Below, piece by piece: positions 16,869 to 25,995 of a stretch of 64,000 nucleotides of DNA; positions within the stretch are counted from its first letter, which is position 1; each line of letters starts with the position of its first letter. The translations under genes and the position numbers were made by a program. The stretch comes from Arthrobacter dokdonellae (GTDB lineage: Bacteria > Actinomycetota > Actinomycetes > Actinomycetales > Micrococcaceae), in contig NZ_CP029642.1 in the NCBI RefSeq assembly GCF_003268655.1, forward strand, positions 2,418,001 to 2,482,000. Direction: 5' to 3'. Under the pieces are notes generated by a model. The model saw only the letters and a list, made by a program, of their open reading frames with translations. It was not told where the DNA came from and made no database searches.

Positions 16869-17067
16869 CAGACCCCGGGTTACTGACAGACCCCGGGTTA
16901 CTGACAGACCCACCCCCCGGATTACCGGCAGACCCAACCACCGGCTTTCGACAGACCCAACCACCGGGACCCTGGGCGCGACGCCCCCGCAGAGATCGCA
17001 GACCGGCCACCAGTTTCTAAAAGCCCAGCCACCGGGTCCAGGGTCTCGACGCCCCCGCAGAGATCGC
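16865..17067. repeat. Repeat-rich region downstream of the DUF222/HNH gene
   Basis: Two types of repeat fill the gap to the pirin gene. First, an 18-bp unit CTGACAGACCCCGGGTTA occurs at 16865-16882 and 16883-16900, then decays into CAGACCC-containing fragments. Second, a 21-bp stretch starting CGACGCCCCCGCAGAG occurs at 16979-16999 and 17047-17067. No convincing terminator or gene is seen. Confidence 0.8.
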
Positions 17068-17091
17068 CGCCCGGCCACCGGGCGGCCATGG

Positions 17092-18093
17092 TCAGGCCGG
17101 ATTGGTCCTTGGCCGCAAAGTGACTGTGGGGAGGGCGGGCGCCGGGAGAGGTGGATCCTCTTGGTCGGCCGGAAGTCCAAAGAGCGGTGAAGCCGGGTGA
17201 GCGCCTTCGGCGCCAATCTCCGTCTGCCACGCTTGCCGTGCCGCGACTATTTCATCGTGGCTGCGTCCAACGAAGTTCCACCACATGACAATTGATTCAC
17301 CCAGGGGAGTGCCACCAATCAGGAGCAGCCTGACCGGCTCGGGTCCGGCCTCAAGTACCAGCAAGGAGCGGCCTGGCCCCACATACCCCAACTCGCCACG
17401 TGCGAGCGGCTGCCCGGCCAGGGTGAGGGAACCCGAGTCCACCAGGAAGCCATGCTCAAAGGATGGGTCAAGATTGAGCCTGAGAGCGGCATCGGCGGCG
17501 ATCACGAGCTCCGCGCCCAGGAGGGGCGTGTGCGTCGCCACCGGAGAAATCTCACCGGCCAACGTACCCAGAAAGACGCTCAGGGTGGCCCCGGGCAAGG
17601 AGAATGGCCTGGGCCGGTAGTGCTCAAAGGTCGGCTCCATGAAGCGGGCGCCGTCGGGCAGGGCCACCCACAGCTGGGCGCCGTGGAGGACCGTGGTGGC
17701 CGGTGTGGAGTATTCCGAGTGGCTGATGCCCTTCCCTGCAGTCATCAAGTTCAGTTCGCCGGGGCGCACCCTGGCGTGATATCCAGCACTGTCGGCGTGT
17801 TGAATTTCGCCGGTAAACAACCAGCTGACGGTCTGCAGGCCTGTGTGCGGGTGGGGTGGGACCGACATGCCGCCGGTGCCGGCGACATCATCCGGTCCAT
17901 AGTGGTCGACGAAGCACCATGCACCGATGAGGGAGCGCTGCCTCTGCGGCAGGGTCCGCCGGACCGTCATGGCCCGGGGACCGCCTAACGGCACCAGCCG
18001 GGGTTCCAGCACCTCCACGGTGCCCGGCCTGCTGGGGCACAGCAGTTCCTGCGGCTCAGTTTCCAAATTGCTCACAACACACCATCCATCCAT
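17092..18093 (-). CDS. Pirin-family protein
   Basis: A 333-residue cupin of the pirin family. The N-terminal cupin holds the iron site pattern: the histidines of PPHPHTGLQTVSWLFTGEIQHAD and the His-Glu of GKGISHSE. The C-terminal pirin domain (SVFLGTLAGEISPVATHTPLLGAELVI onward) is complete. Some pirins are quercetin 2,3-dioxygenases, others interact with metabolic enzymes; the role here is open. The ATG at 18093 is used, but a GTG six codons in (18075) begins the conserved part equally well. It is transcribed away from the phosphate transporter gene, with which it shares a 237-base promoter region. Confidence 0.88.
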   Translation of the reverse strand: MDGWCVVSNLETEPQELLCPSRPGTVEVLEPRLVPLGGPRAMTVRRTLPQRQRSLIGAWCFVDHYGPDDVAGTGGMSVPPHPHTGLQTVSWLFTGEIQHADSAGYHARVRPGELNLMTAGKGISHSEYSTPATTVLHGAQLWVALPDGARFMEPTFEHYRPRPFSLPGATLSVFLGTLAGEISPVATHTPLLGAELVIAADAALRLNLDPSFEHGFLVDSGSLTLAGQPLARGELGYVGPGRSLLVLEAGPEPVRLLLIGGTPLGESIVMWWNFVGRSHDEIVAARQAWQTEIGAEGAHPASPLFGLPADQEDPPLPAPALPTVTLRPRTNPA

Positions 18094-18283
18094 CGGCTAT
18101 GCCACCGTGCAGAGGTTGTCCACACCACCTCCATTCCTGAAGCCTAGCGCGGGCAGCCGCACCGCGGCGGGGTCTTGGACGCGCATTCCGGCGGATGGCA
18201 ATACCGTCGTAGGATCATAAAGTTGGTTCGCCCCACGGGGCAGGCGCGACGTACACGCAAGACCGCCGACCGCCGTGTCCGAC

Positions 18284-18289
18284 TAGACT
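18284..18289 (+). promoter_or_regulatory. -10 box of the phosphate transporter gene
   Basis: TAGACT, the same -10 form seen at three other starts here (14324, 26814, 37376). It would give a leader of about 35 bases before the GTG at 18331. No good -35 box is visible. Confidence 0.4.
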
Positions 18290-18330
18290 CTTTGACGTCT
18301 CGCTTTTGCCCTCAATAGAACGGATCGCGG

Positions 18331-19716
18331 GTGGATCATCTCACCTTCATGGTCGTGCTTGTCATTGCACTGGCCCTCTTCTTCGATTTCACGAATGGCT
18401 TTCACGACACGGCCAATGCGATGGCTACCCCCATCGCCACTGGTGCCATCAAGCCCAAGACGGCCGTGGCGCTGGCCGCCATTCTGAATCTGGTGGGTGC
18501 CTTCCTCTCCACCGAGGTCGCCAAGACCATTTCCGGCGGCATCATCAATGAGGGGTCCGGAGGTGTCGCCATCACCCCGGAGATGATTTTTGCCGGACTC
18601 ATGGGCGCCGTGCTGTGGAATCTCTTCACCTGGCTCCTGGGCCTCCCCTCAAGCTCGTCACATGCACTGTTCGGCGGCCTCATCGGTGCCGCGATCGTCG
18701 GCACGTGGTCCTTCGGCGCCGTGAACTTCCTGGTGGTGCTGTCCAAGGTGATCATCCCTGCGCTGCTGGCTCCGGCCGTCGCAGGCGGCGTGGCCTACCT
18801 GTGCACCAGGATGGCCTACGGCATCACCAGGCGCTCCGACCCGGACTCCGGCGACAAGCTGACCCAAAAGCGCCGCGGTTTCAAGCACGGCCAAGTGTTC
18901 AGCTCGTCCCTCGTGGCGCTGGCACACGGCACCAACGATGCACAGAAGACCATGGGCGTCATCACCCTTGTGCTGATCGCATCCCAGCTGCAGACGCCCG
19001 GGACCGGACCACACATCTGGGTCATCACGGCCTGCGCGCTGGCCATTGCCGGCGGCACGTATGCCGGCGGCTGGCGGATCATCCGCACCCTCGGTTCCGG
19101 CCTGACCGACGTGAAGCCCGCCCAGGGTTTCGCAGCGGAGACCAGCACCGCCGCCGCCATCCTCGCCTCCAGCCACCTCGGCTTCGCGCTCTCCACCACC
19201 CACGTGGCTTCCGGCTCGGTGATCGGTTCGGGCCTCGGTCGAAAGGGTTCCACGGTGCGCTGGGGCGCCATCGGCAAGATCAGCCTTGGCTGGCTTTTCA
19301 CGCTCCCCGCAGCGGCCCTGGTCGGCGGTCTCGCCGCCCTCGTCATCCGCGCCGGCACCGTGGGAGTCATCATTGTGGCCGTGCTGGGGCTGGGCGCGAT
19401 CCTCGTCATGTTCTACCTGTCCCAGCGCGAAACCGTGGACCACAACAACGCCATCAGTGACGTTGATGCCGTGGGCGAGGCACTCCACATCCCGAGCAAG
19501 AAGGAGCGCGACCGCCTGGCTGCGCAGGTTCGCGCCGCCGAGAAGCTCGCGGCAAAGGCCGCCAAGCGCGCCGCAGAGACCGCGGCCGTCCGCGCCCGTG
19601 CGCAGGCAGCCCTGGATCAGGCAGACACCGCCGTCCTCAAGGCAATGACCAAGGCAGCCGCCGCCGCAGGGTCGCCCAAGGCAGGCAAGAAGCAATCCGG
19701 TAAGAAGGGTAAATAA
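18331..19716 (+). CDS. Inorganic phosphate transporter, PiT family
   Basis: A 461-residue PiT-type low-affinity phosphate (metal-phosphate):H+ symporter with about ten membrane segments. The family signature is plain in both halves: DFTNGFHDTANAMATPIATGAIKP near the N-terminus and LVALAHGTNDAQKTMGVITLVLI in the second half. After the last helix (about residue 365) comes an Ala- and Lys-rich charged tail likely to lie in the cytoplasm. GTG start; the ATG at 18349 is an alternative. The next gene starts on the stop codon (TAATG). Confidence 0.93.
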   Translation: MDHLTFMVVLVIALALFFDFTNGFHDTANAMATPIATGAIKPKTAVALAAILNLVGAFLSTEVAKTISGGIINEGSGGVAITPEMIFAGLMGAVLWNLFTWLLGLPSSSSHALFGGLIGAAIVGTWSFGAVNFLVVLSKVIIPALLAPAVAGGVAYLCTRMAYGITRRSDPDSGDKLTQKRRGFKHGQVFSSSLVALAHGTNDAQKTMGVITLVLIASQLQTPGTGPHIWVITACALAIAGGTYAGGWRIIRTLGSGLTDVKPAQGFAAETSTAAAILASSHLGFALSTTHVASGSVIGSGLGRKGSTVRWGAIGKISLGWLFTLPAAALVGGLAALVIRAGTVGVIIVAVLGLGAILVMFYLSQRETVDHNNAISDVDAVGEALHIPSKKERDRLAAQVRAAEKLAAKAAKRAAETAAVRARAQAALDQADTAVLKAMTKAAAAAGSPKAGKKQSGKKGK

Positions 19717-20021
19717 TGCAGTTTGCGACCATCGCCAACATGGCGGCACAAACCGCCAACAAGCCCGTGATCGACTGGATGGGCTTCATTGTCGTAGCCG
19801 TCGTCACGCTCGTCGGGGCCGGTTTTGTCGTGCTCATGTACTCCCTCGGGGTGCGCCTCACCGCCATCAGCAGCGACAACACTGCCAGTCCCAACACGGC
19901 CGCCAAGTGGGGTTCGTGGGTCTGCTTCCTTTTCTGTGGCCTGGCAGTGGCGGCGGGCATCATCCTGATTGTGCCGGTGTTCTACAAAACCGTCATGAGC
20001 TGGTTCGGCGTCACCGTCTAG
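19716..20021 (+). CDS. Small membrane protein coupled to the phosphate transporter
   Basis: A 101-residue protein that I do not recognise. It has two hydrophobic segments, about residues 14-42 (WMGFIVVAVVTLVGAGFVVLMYS) and 65-90 (WVCFLFCGLAVAAGIILIVPVFY), with a short polar loop between. Its ATG shares one base with the stop of the PiT gene, which implies that ribosomes pass from one to the other and that the two proteins are made in step. An accessory subunit or regulator of the transporter is a reasonable guess, not shown by the sequence. Confidence 0.8.
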   Translation: MQFATIANMAAQTANKPVIDWMGFIVVAVVTLVGAGFVVLMYSLGVRLTAISSDNTASPNTAAKWGSWVCFLFCGLAVAAGIILIVPVFYKTVMSWFGVTV

Positions 20022-20088
20022 CGGTTTCAAGCACGACGCCGGGAAGCCGGGTCTCGCTGGCAGCGGGGGGCGTGGGAGGGCGTGGGGA

Positions 20089-20547
20089 TCAGACGTCCAG
20101 AATCATGTTCGTGATCCTTGCGGTCGAGAGCAGCCTGCCGTCGGCGTCCGTCATGACCACCTCGTGGGTGGCCAGGGTGCGGCCCAGGTGAAGCGCGGTG
20201 GCAGTTCCCGTGACGAGTCCGGACGTGATGCCGCGGTGGTGGGTGGCGCCGATTTCAATTCCCACGGGACGGCGGGCGGGGCCGGCATGGAACGCGGCCG
20301 CGAAGGATCCAAGGGTTTCCGCCAGCACCAGGTGCGCGCCCCCGTGCAGCAGCCCTGCCAGCTGGGTGTTCCCTTCCACCGGCATAATGGCCGTCATGCG
20401 CGCGGCACTCATCTCGCCAAAGACGATACCCATCTTCACCACCAGGGCCCCCACTCCCATGGTCCCGAGCCATTCGTGATACTCGTCCGGGACTCCGGCG
20501 GCGGCAAGTTCGGCAGCATAGGGCAGCGGCGTGTAATTAGCGTTCAT
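20089..20547 (-). CDS. PaaI/hotdog-fold thioesterase
   Basis: A 152-residue single hotdog-domain protein like PaaI/YbgC acyl-CoA thioesterases. The family pattern is in VEGNTQLAGLLHGGAHLVLAETLGSFAA (hotdog helix with the LHGG motif) and GIEIGATHHRGITSGLVTGTATALHLGRTLATHEVVMTDADGRLL. The ATG at 20547 starting MNANYTPLPYAA is preferred to an upstream in-frame start that would run into polA. It is divergent from polA, with their promoters overlapping in about 20 bases. The acyl-CoA substrate is unknown; aromatic CoA esters are typical. Confidence 0.85.
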   Translation of the reverse strand: MNANYTPLPYAAELAAAGVPDEYHEWLGTMGVGALVVKMGIVFGEMSAARMTAIMPVEGNTQLAGLLHGGAHLVLAETLGSFAAAFHAGPARRPVGIEIGATHHRGITSGLVTGTATALHLGRTLATHEVVMTDADGRLLSTARITNMILDV

Positions 20548-20553
20548 GATGAC

Positions 20554-20559
20554 TAGGCT
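20554..20559 (+). promoter_or_regulatory. -10 box of polA, likely leaderless
   Basis: TAGGCT lies seven bases ahead of the GTG at 20567. This spacing is that of a leaderless start and argues for the GTG over the ATG at 20546. Confidence 0.5.
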
Positions 20560-20566
20560 GGCACCT

Positions 20567-23308
20567 GTGAGTGAATCTGCCAAGACGGCCCCCCAAACAC
20601 TTGTTCCCGCTGCCGCCTCGACCGGCGGGGAGCCCCGCCTGTTGGTGATCGACGGACACTCGATGGCGTTTCGCGCCTTCTACGCCCTGCCGCCGGAGAA
20701 CTTCTCCACGGACAGCGGACAGCACACCAACGCGGTCCACGGCTTTACGTCCATGCTGCTGACCATGATCCGCCAGCAAAAGCCCACGCATGTGGTGGTG
20801 GCCTTTGACCTGGACACCCCCACCTTCCGCTCCGTCGAGTACACGGAATACAAGGGCGGGCGCAACAAGACTCCCGAGGAGTTCTACGGCCAGGTGGACC
20901 TGATCATCAAGGTCATGGCCGCCATGAACATCCCCACCATCTCGGTTGACGGATTCGAGGCGGACGACATCATCGCCACGCTCTCCGCCCAAGGCGAGGC
21001 GGCCGGCTGGAAGGTCCTGGTGGTTTCCGGTGACCGCGACGCGTTCCAGCTCATCACGGACAAGGTGCTGGTGCTCTACCCGAAAAAGGGCATTTCGGAC
21101 ATCCCACCCATGGACGCGGCAGCCGTGGAGGCCAAGTACTTTGTGCCCCCGAACCGCTATTCGGACCTGGCCGCCCTCGTCGGGGAGACCGCTGACAACC
21201 TCCCGGGCGTGCCCGGGGTGGGGCCCAAGACGGCGGCCAAGTGGATCAACCAGTATGGGGGACTGGAAGGGATTCTGGAGAACCTGGATTCCATCGGGGG
21301 CAAGGTGGGTGAATCGCTTCGCGCCCATGTTGACGACGTGAAGCGCAACCGCCGCCTGAACCACCTGCTGCGGGACATGGACCTGCCCGTGGCGCTCGAG
21401 GACACCGTGCTGCGGTCGCCGGACCGTGCCGCCGTGGAGGAGCTCTTTGACGCGCTCCAGTTCAACACCCTGCGCAAACGCCTCTTCGACCTTTTCGCCG
21501 AGGAGGAAGCGGTCGACGACGGCGAGGGCCACGAGGTGCCCCGCCACCAGATGATCACGGATGCGGTAGCGCTGAGGGAATGGCTCGACGCCGGAACCCA
21601 GGCCGAGGGGGCCCCGGCGCCGACCGCCGTGGAGGTCCTCGCTGAACGCGTCGGCCTCATGGCGGAGGCCACCGGGGTGGCGCTGGTGCGCGCGGACTCG
21701 GCAGCCGTCGTCGAACTTGGCACGGCGGATGAGGCACTGGACAAGGAACTGGCGTCCTGGCTCACTTCGGAGGCGCCCAAGGTTGTCCACGAATACAAGG
21801 AGGCGCTGAAGGCCCTGGCCCCGCGCGGGCTGTCCCTGGCCGGGGTGGTGGATGACACCTCCATTTCCGGGTACCTGATCCAGCCGGACCGGCGCAGCTA
21901 CGACCTGCCGGACCTGAGCCAGGTGCACTTGAAGGTCACTTTCTCGGCCGCCGGTTCCTCGGACGCCGGCCAGCTGGACCTGGGCCTGGAGGAGGGGGCA
22001 AAATTTGCCGACGCCGTGCAGCGCGGCTACGTGGCCCTGCTCCTGAGCGGGCACTTTGCCCCCATGCTGGCCGAACGCGGCGCAGCCCGCCTGCTGGCCG
22101 AGCTGGAGCTGCCGCTGGCCGCGGTCCTGGCCGACATGGAGCTGACCGGCATCGACATCTCGCGCGAACGCCTCGACACCCTCATGGACGACCTCACCTC
22201 CACCATGGAGGCCGCGCAGGCCGCCGCGTTTGCCGCGATCGGCCACGAAGTGAACCTGGGCTCGCCCAAACAGCTCCAGCAGGTGTTGTTCGAGGAACTT
22301 GAGCTGCCCAAGACGAAGAAGATCAAGACCGGCTACACGACCGACGCGGCATCGCTGAAGGCGCTGCTGGAGAAGACCGGGCACGAGTTCCTCGCCCAGC
22401 TCATGGCGCACCGCGAGGCCTCCAAACTGCGGCAGATGGTGGAAACGCTCAAGAAGTCCGTGGCGGAGGACGGCCGCATTCACACCACCTACGCGCAAAA
22501 CGTGGCGGCCACCGGCAGGCTGTCCTCCAACAACCCGAACCTGCAGAACATCCCCATCCGCAGCGAAGAGGGCCGGCGCGTCCGGGACATGTTCGTGGTC
22601 GGTGCCGGCTACGAGTGCCTGCTCGCGGCCGACTACTCGCAGATTGAGATGCGCATCATGGCGCACCTCTCAGCCGACGCCGGGCTCATCCAGGCCTATG
22701 CGGAAGGTGAGGACCTGCACCGCTACGTCGGATCCCACGTCTTCGGCGTCGCCCCGGCGGAAGTCACCTCCGCCATGCGCTCAAAGGTCAAGGCGATGTC
22801 CTACGGGCTGGCCTACGGTCTGACCAGTTTCGGCCTCTCCAAGCAACTGGAGATCTCCGTGGACGAGGCCCGCACGCTCGTGAAGGACTACTTTGACCGG
22901 TTTGGCGGCGTGCGGGACTACCTGCGCGGCGTCGTCGAACAGGCCCGCATTGACGGCTACACCTCCACCATTGAAGGACGCCGCCGCTACCTGCCCGACC
23001 TCTCCAGCACGGACCGCCAGTTGCGCGAGCTGGCGGAACGCGTCGCCTTGAATTCGCCCATCCAGGGCTCCGCGGCGGACATCATCAAGCACGCCATGCT
23101 CGGCGTCGCCGCGGAACTGACGAGGCAGGGCCTGAAATCCCGCATGCTGCTGCAGGTCCACGATGAACTGGTCCTGGAAGTGTGGCCGGGGGAGCGGGAG
23201 GCAGTGGAGGCCCTGGTGGTGGCCCAGATGGGCGCCGCCGCCAACTTGCTCGTGCCCCTGGAAGTACAGGTGGGCGTCGGCGCCAGCTGGAACGACGCCG
23301 GACACTGA
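20567..23308 (+). CDS. polA: DNA polymerase I
   Basis: About 913 residues, the usual length. It fills gaps in excision repair and removes primers from lagging-strand fragments. Residues about 20-320 are the 5' nuclease (VIDGHSMAFRAFYALP, DGFEADDIIATLS, SGDRDAFQLI). Residues about 330-510 take the place of the 3' exonuclease domain but lack its catalytic acids, as in other actinobacteria. The polymerase domain follows, with motif A ADYSQIEMRIMAHLS near 687, motif B RSKVKAMSYGLAYGL near 745 and motif C LLQVHDELVLEVW near 862. The GTG start fits a leaderless promoter; the ATG at 20546 is the alternative. Confidence 0.97.
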   Translation: MSESAKTAPQTLVPAAASTGGEPRLLVIDGHSMAFRAFYALPPENFSTDSGQHTNAVHGFTSMLLTMIRQQKPTHVVVAFDLDTPTFRSVEYTEYKGGRNKTPEEFYGQVDLIIKVMAAMNIPTISVDGFEADDIIATLSAQGEAAGWKVLVVSGDRDAFQLITDKVLVLYPKKGISDIPPMDAAAVEAKYFVPPNRYSDLAALVGETADNLPGVPGVGPKTAAKWINQYGGLEGILENLDSIGGKVGESLRAHVDDVKRNRRLNHLLRDMDLPVALEDTVLRSPDRAAVEELFDALQFNTLRKRLFDLFAEEEAVDDGEGHEVPRHQMITDAVALREWLDAGTQAEGAPAPTAVEVLAERVGLMAEATGVALVRADSAAVVELGTADEALDKELASWLTSEAPKVVHEYKEALKALAPRGLSLAGVVDDTSISGYLIQPDRRSYDLPDLSQVHLKVTFSAAGSSDAGQLDLGLEEGAKFADAVQRGYVALLLSGHFAPMLAERGAARLLAELELPLAAVLADMELTGIDISRERLDTLMDDLTSTMEAAQAAAFAAIGHEVNLGSPKQLQQVLFEELELPKTKKIKTGYTTDAASLKALLEKTGHEFLAQLMAHREASKLRQMVETLKKSVAEDGRIHTTYAQNVAATGRLSSNNPNLQNIPIRSEEGRRVRDMFVVGAGYECLLAADYSQIEMRIMAHLSADAGLIQAYAEGEDLHRYVGSHVFGVAPAEVTSAMRSKVKAMSYGLAYGLTSFGLSKQLEISVDEARTLVKDYFDRFGGVRDYLRGVVEQARIDGYTSTIEGRRRYLPDLSSTDRQLRELAERVALNSPIQGSAADIIKHAMLGVAAELTRQGLKSRMLLQVHDELVLEVWPGEREAVEALVVAQMGAAANLLVPLEVQVGVGASWNDAGH

Positions 23309-23360
23309 GCCCCAGCCCCATCCCGCCGCACGCCCCCGCCCCTCCAGGGAAGGAACCACC

Positions 23361-24704
23361 ATGAGCACGGACCGCGAACCATCCACCCGCCACCCGCGGC
23401 CGTTCCCCTATGAACTGCGCACCTTCCCCGTCCGCCTCGTGGACGGGGAAGTCCCCGCAGAGGTCGCCTCGTGGACACAGGCGGTGGCGCTGGGGTTTTA
23501 CGGCAACGCCCCCACGCCGGAGGACATCGCCAAGTTTGCGGCCGTGGAGCAGGTGGACGGGCGCATGGCAACAGGGGCCTACCTCACCGACGCCGCAGCG
23601 CCCGCGGGCGCGTGGGGTCCGGAGTATCCCGTGGCCACCTATGCCTACCACCGCAAGACCCTCAATGTGGGCGGCGGCACGCTCCTGCCGGTGCACCAGA
23701 TCACCGCCGTCACGGTACGCCCCAGCCACCGCCGGCGCGGCATCCTGCGCGCCATGATCAGCTCGGACCTGGCCCAGGCGAAGGCCGCGGGAATCCCGAT
23801 CGCCGCGCTCACGGCGTCCGAAGCCGTCATTTACGGGCGGTTCGGCTTCGGCGTGGCCACGCATGTGTGCCAGGTGGAGGTGGCCAGCCGTGGCGGGATC
23901 ACTCTGCTCAATCCGGGAGCGGCGGCCCTGGGCACGGTGGAGGTGGCCGACGCCCTCGCCGTGCGAGACCTGCACAATGAAATCTTTGCCCGCGTCCACG
24001 CCGCCACCTACGGCTCGATCGGCCGGCACGACATGTACCGCCTGGTCGCCTCGGGGCAGGGCAACTACGCGGACATGGAACCTGCCAAAAACATCCGGGC
24101 CGCCCTGCACTACGATTCCGCCGGCGCCGTGGACGGCTATGTCACCTATAAGCCGGACGATGCCGCCCGTCCACCCACGGTCAAGATCGTGGACCTGCTG
24201 GCGGCGGGGGAGGGCGCCTATCTGGCCCTCTGGAACTACCTCGGCTCCCTGGACCTGATCGAACGCGTCACCTGGGACATGGCGCCCGAGGTGGATCCGC
24301 TGGAATGGGCCATGGCTGCCAAGCGGGACTACAAGCGGACCGAAACCGAGGACCACCTGTGGCTGCGAATCCTGGACGCACCGGCGGCCCTGGCCGCCCG
24401 CCCCTACGCCGCCGACGGCCGCGTGGCCATCCATGTGGGGGACCCGCTGGGGCATGCCTCAGGGATCTTCCGCATTGACGTGGTCCACGGCACCGCGACC
24501 GTGACCCGCTGCCCGGAGGACGGTTCCGTCGCCGCGGAACTGTCCATGGGCGTCAGCGAACTCTCCAGCCTGTACCTGGGCGCGGTCACGGCACGCACGC
24601 TGCTCGCCGCGGGGCGGCTCCGGGAGGAACATCCGGGCGCCGCCGCCCGCTTCGATGCCTTGTTCGCCCGGCCCGACTCCGCCCACAGCCTGACGAACTT
24701 CTAG
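23361..24704 (+). CDS. Eis-like GNAT N-acetyltransferase
   Basis: A 447-residue protein with the three-part plan of the Eis family: an N-terminal GNAT domain (VRPSHRRRGILRAMISSDLAQAKAAGIPIAALTASEAVIYGRFGFGVAT), a second GNAT-like domain, and a C-terminal sterol-carrier-like domain. It ends in Phe, and in Eis the C-terminal carboxylate of a terminal Phe acts as the catalytic base. The Tyr of AVIYGRFGF is the likely general acid. Family members acetylate amines of aminoglycosides or other substrates. GGAAGG lies before the ATG. Independent of polA by position, though it is 52 bases downstream and may share the transcript. Confidence 0.9.
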   Translation: MSTDREPSTRHPRPFPYELRTFPVRLVDGEVPAEVASWTQAVALGFYGNAPTPEDIAKFAAVEQVDGRMATGAYLTDAAAPAGAWGPEYPVATYAYHRKTLNVGGGTLLPVHQITAVTVRPSHRRRGILRAMISSDLAQAKAAGIPIAALTASEAVIYGRFGFGVATHVCQVEVASRGGITLLNPGAAALGTVEVADALAVRDLHNEIFARVHAATYGSIGRHDMYRLVASGQGNYADMEPAKNIRAALHYDSAGAVDGYVTYKPDDAARPPTVKIVDLLAAGEGAYLALWNYLGSLDLIERVTWDMAPEVDPLEWAMAAKRDYKRTETEDHLWLRILDAPAALAARPYAADGRVAIHVGDPLGHASGIFRIDVVHGTATVTRCPEDGSVAAELSMGVSELSSLYLGAVTARTLLAAGRLREEHPGAAARFDALFARPDSAHSLTNF

Positions 24705-24736
24705 CATTAGGCCCACAGGAGTGGCAGGGTGGGTAA

Positions 24737-25984
24737 ATGGACAAGACATTTGAGGTGATTGTGGTCGGCGGTGGCTTTGCCGGCGTGGCAGCGGTAAAGG
24801 CCCTGGGCCGCAGCGGCGTGAAGGTGCTCCTGATTGACCAGCACAACTACCACCAGTTCCAGCCGCTGCTCTACCAGGTGGCGACGGCGCAGATCGGCGT
24901 CTCCGACGTCACCCGGACTTTTCGCGGCATGTTCCAGCGCTACCGCAGCGCCACCGTGCTCACCGCCAAGGTGGAGGCCGTCGACGTCCACGCCCACACG
25001 GTCACAACGGCCGACGGCGACACCTTCCACGCCCAGATCATGGTCCTGGCCGCCGGCGCGGAAGCCAACTTTTTCAACACCCCCGGCGCCGAAGAGCACG
25101 CCTACCCACTGTATTCCGTGACGGACGCGGTCCGCCTCGGCAATGCCATGGTCCGGGCCCTTGACGCGGCCCAGCGTGAGGGGGCTGAAAGCCGCGGAGT
25201 CCATGTCGTGGTGGTCGGCGGCGGACCCACGGGGGTGGAAACCGCCGGGGCCATCGCCGAAAACTTCAGGTATGTGGTGCCCAAATACTATTCGGACGGC
25301 GTGGCGGCAAGGTCCAGCGTCCACCTGGTCGACATGGTGCCGAGCATTTTGGGCCCGTTTTCAGACAAAAACAAGAGCTATGCCACCCGGCGGCTGCAGC
25401 AGGCGGGCGTCCGGCTCAAGATGGGCTCGGGCGTGACGGAAGTCCGCCCGGACGGGGTGGACTTTGCCGATGGCACCTCCCTGCCCAGCCAGATCGTGGT
25501 CTGGGCCGGCGGCCTGAAGGCCGGCGCCGTCGTCGCCCAGTCCGGCCTCGAACAAGGGCGCGGCGGCCGTATTGATGTCAACCCGGACCTCACCGCCCCG
25601 GGGTCCACGGGCGTCTATGTCCTGGGCGATGCCGCCAACATGACCGACGCCCGCGGTGAGAAGCTTCCGCAGCTGGGCTCGTGTGCCCAGCAAGCGGGCA
25701 AGTGGGCCGCACGGAACATCCACGCCGATCTCCGCGGCGGGACGCGGGAACCTTTCGCCTATCTGGACAAGGGCTACATGGCCATGATCGGCCGTGGCGC
25801 CGCGGTGGCCGAGATTGGCCGCAAGCGACTGCAGGTACAGGGGCCCCTCGCCTTCCTTGCCTGGCTCGGCGTGCATGTGGTCTTGCTGTCCGGCAACCGC
25901 CAGCGCGTGAGCGCACTCATTTCCTGGGCGGATGACTACCTCACCCACAGCCGGTCCCACGTGGTGCTCGGCAACCCGGACTAG
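24737..25984 (+). CDS. Type II NADH dehydrogenase (NDH-2)
   Basis: A 415-residue FAD-dependent oxidoreductase that passes electrons from NADH to menaquinone without pumping protons. The FAD-binding motif is VVGGGFAGVAAV (about 10-21), with IDQHNYHQFQPLLYQVATAQIG, characteristic of NDH-2. The NADH-binding VVGGGPTGVETAGAIAE follows near 157, and VYVLGDAANM is the second FAD contact. The C-terminal part with GVHVVLLSGNRQRVSALISWADDYLTHSR is the membrane-binding helix region. It follows the Eis-like gene at 32 bases. One of the central entries into the respiratory chain. Confidence 0.93.
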   Translation: MDKTFEVIVVGGGFAGVAAVKALGRSGVKVLLIDQHNYHQFQPLLYQVATAQIGVSDVTRTFRGMFQRYRSATVLTAKVEAVDVHAHTVTTADGDTFHAQIMVLAAGAEANFFNTPGAEEHAYPLYSVTDAVRLGNAMVRALDAAQREGAESRGVHVVVVGGGPTGVETAGAIAENFRYVVPKYYSDGVAARSSVHLVDMVPSILGPFSDKNKSYATRRLQQAGVRLKMGSGVTEVRPDGVDFADGTSLPSQIVVWAGGLKAGAVVAQSGLEQGRGGRIDVNPDLTAPGSTGVYVLGDAANMTDARGEKLPQLGSCAQQAGKWAARNIHADLRGGTREPFAYLDKGYMAMIGRGAAVAEIGRKRLQVQGPLAFLAWLGVHVVLLSGNRQRVSALISWADDYLTHSRSHVVLGNPD

Positions 25985-25995
25985 GGAAATCCGGA

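Noticed and set aside
14337..17067. DUF222/HNH region as a mobile element
   Set aside because: No terminal inverted repeats, target duplications or transposase-like gene were seen; the family is common and often chromosomal.
20537..22666. Open frame on the minus strand opposite polA (about 709 codons)
   Set aside because: Antisense shadow of polA with no domain.
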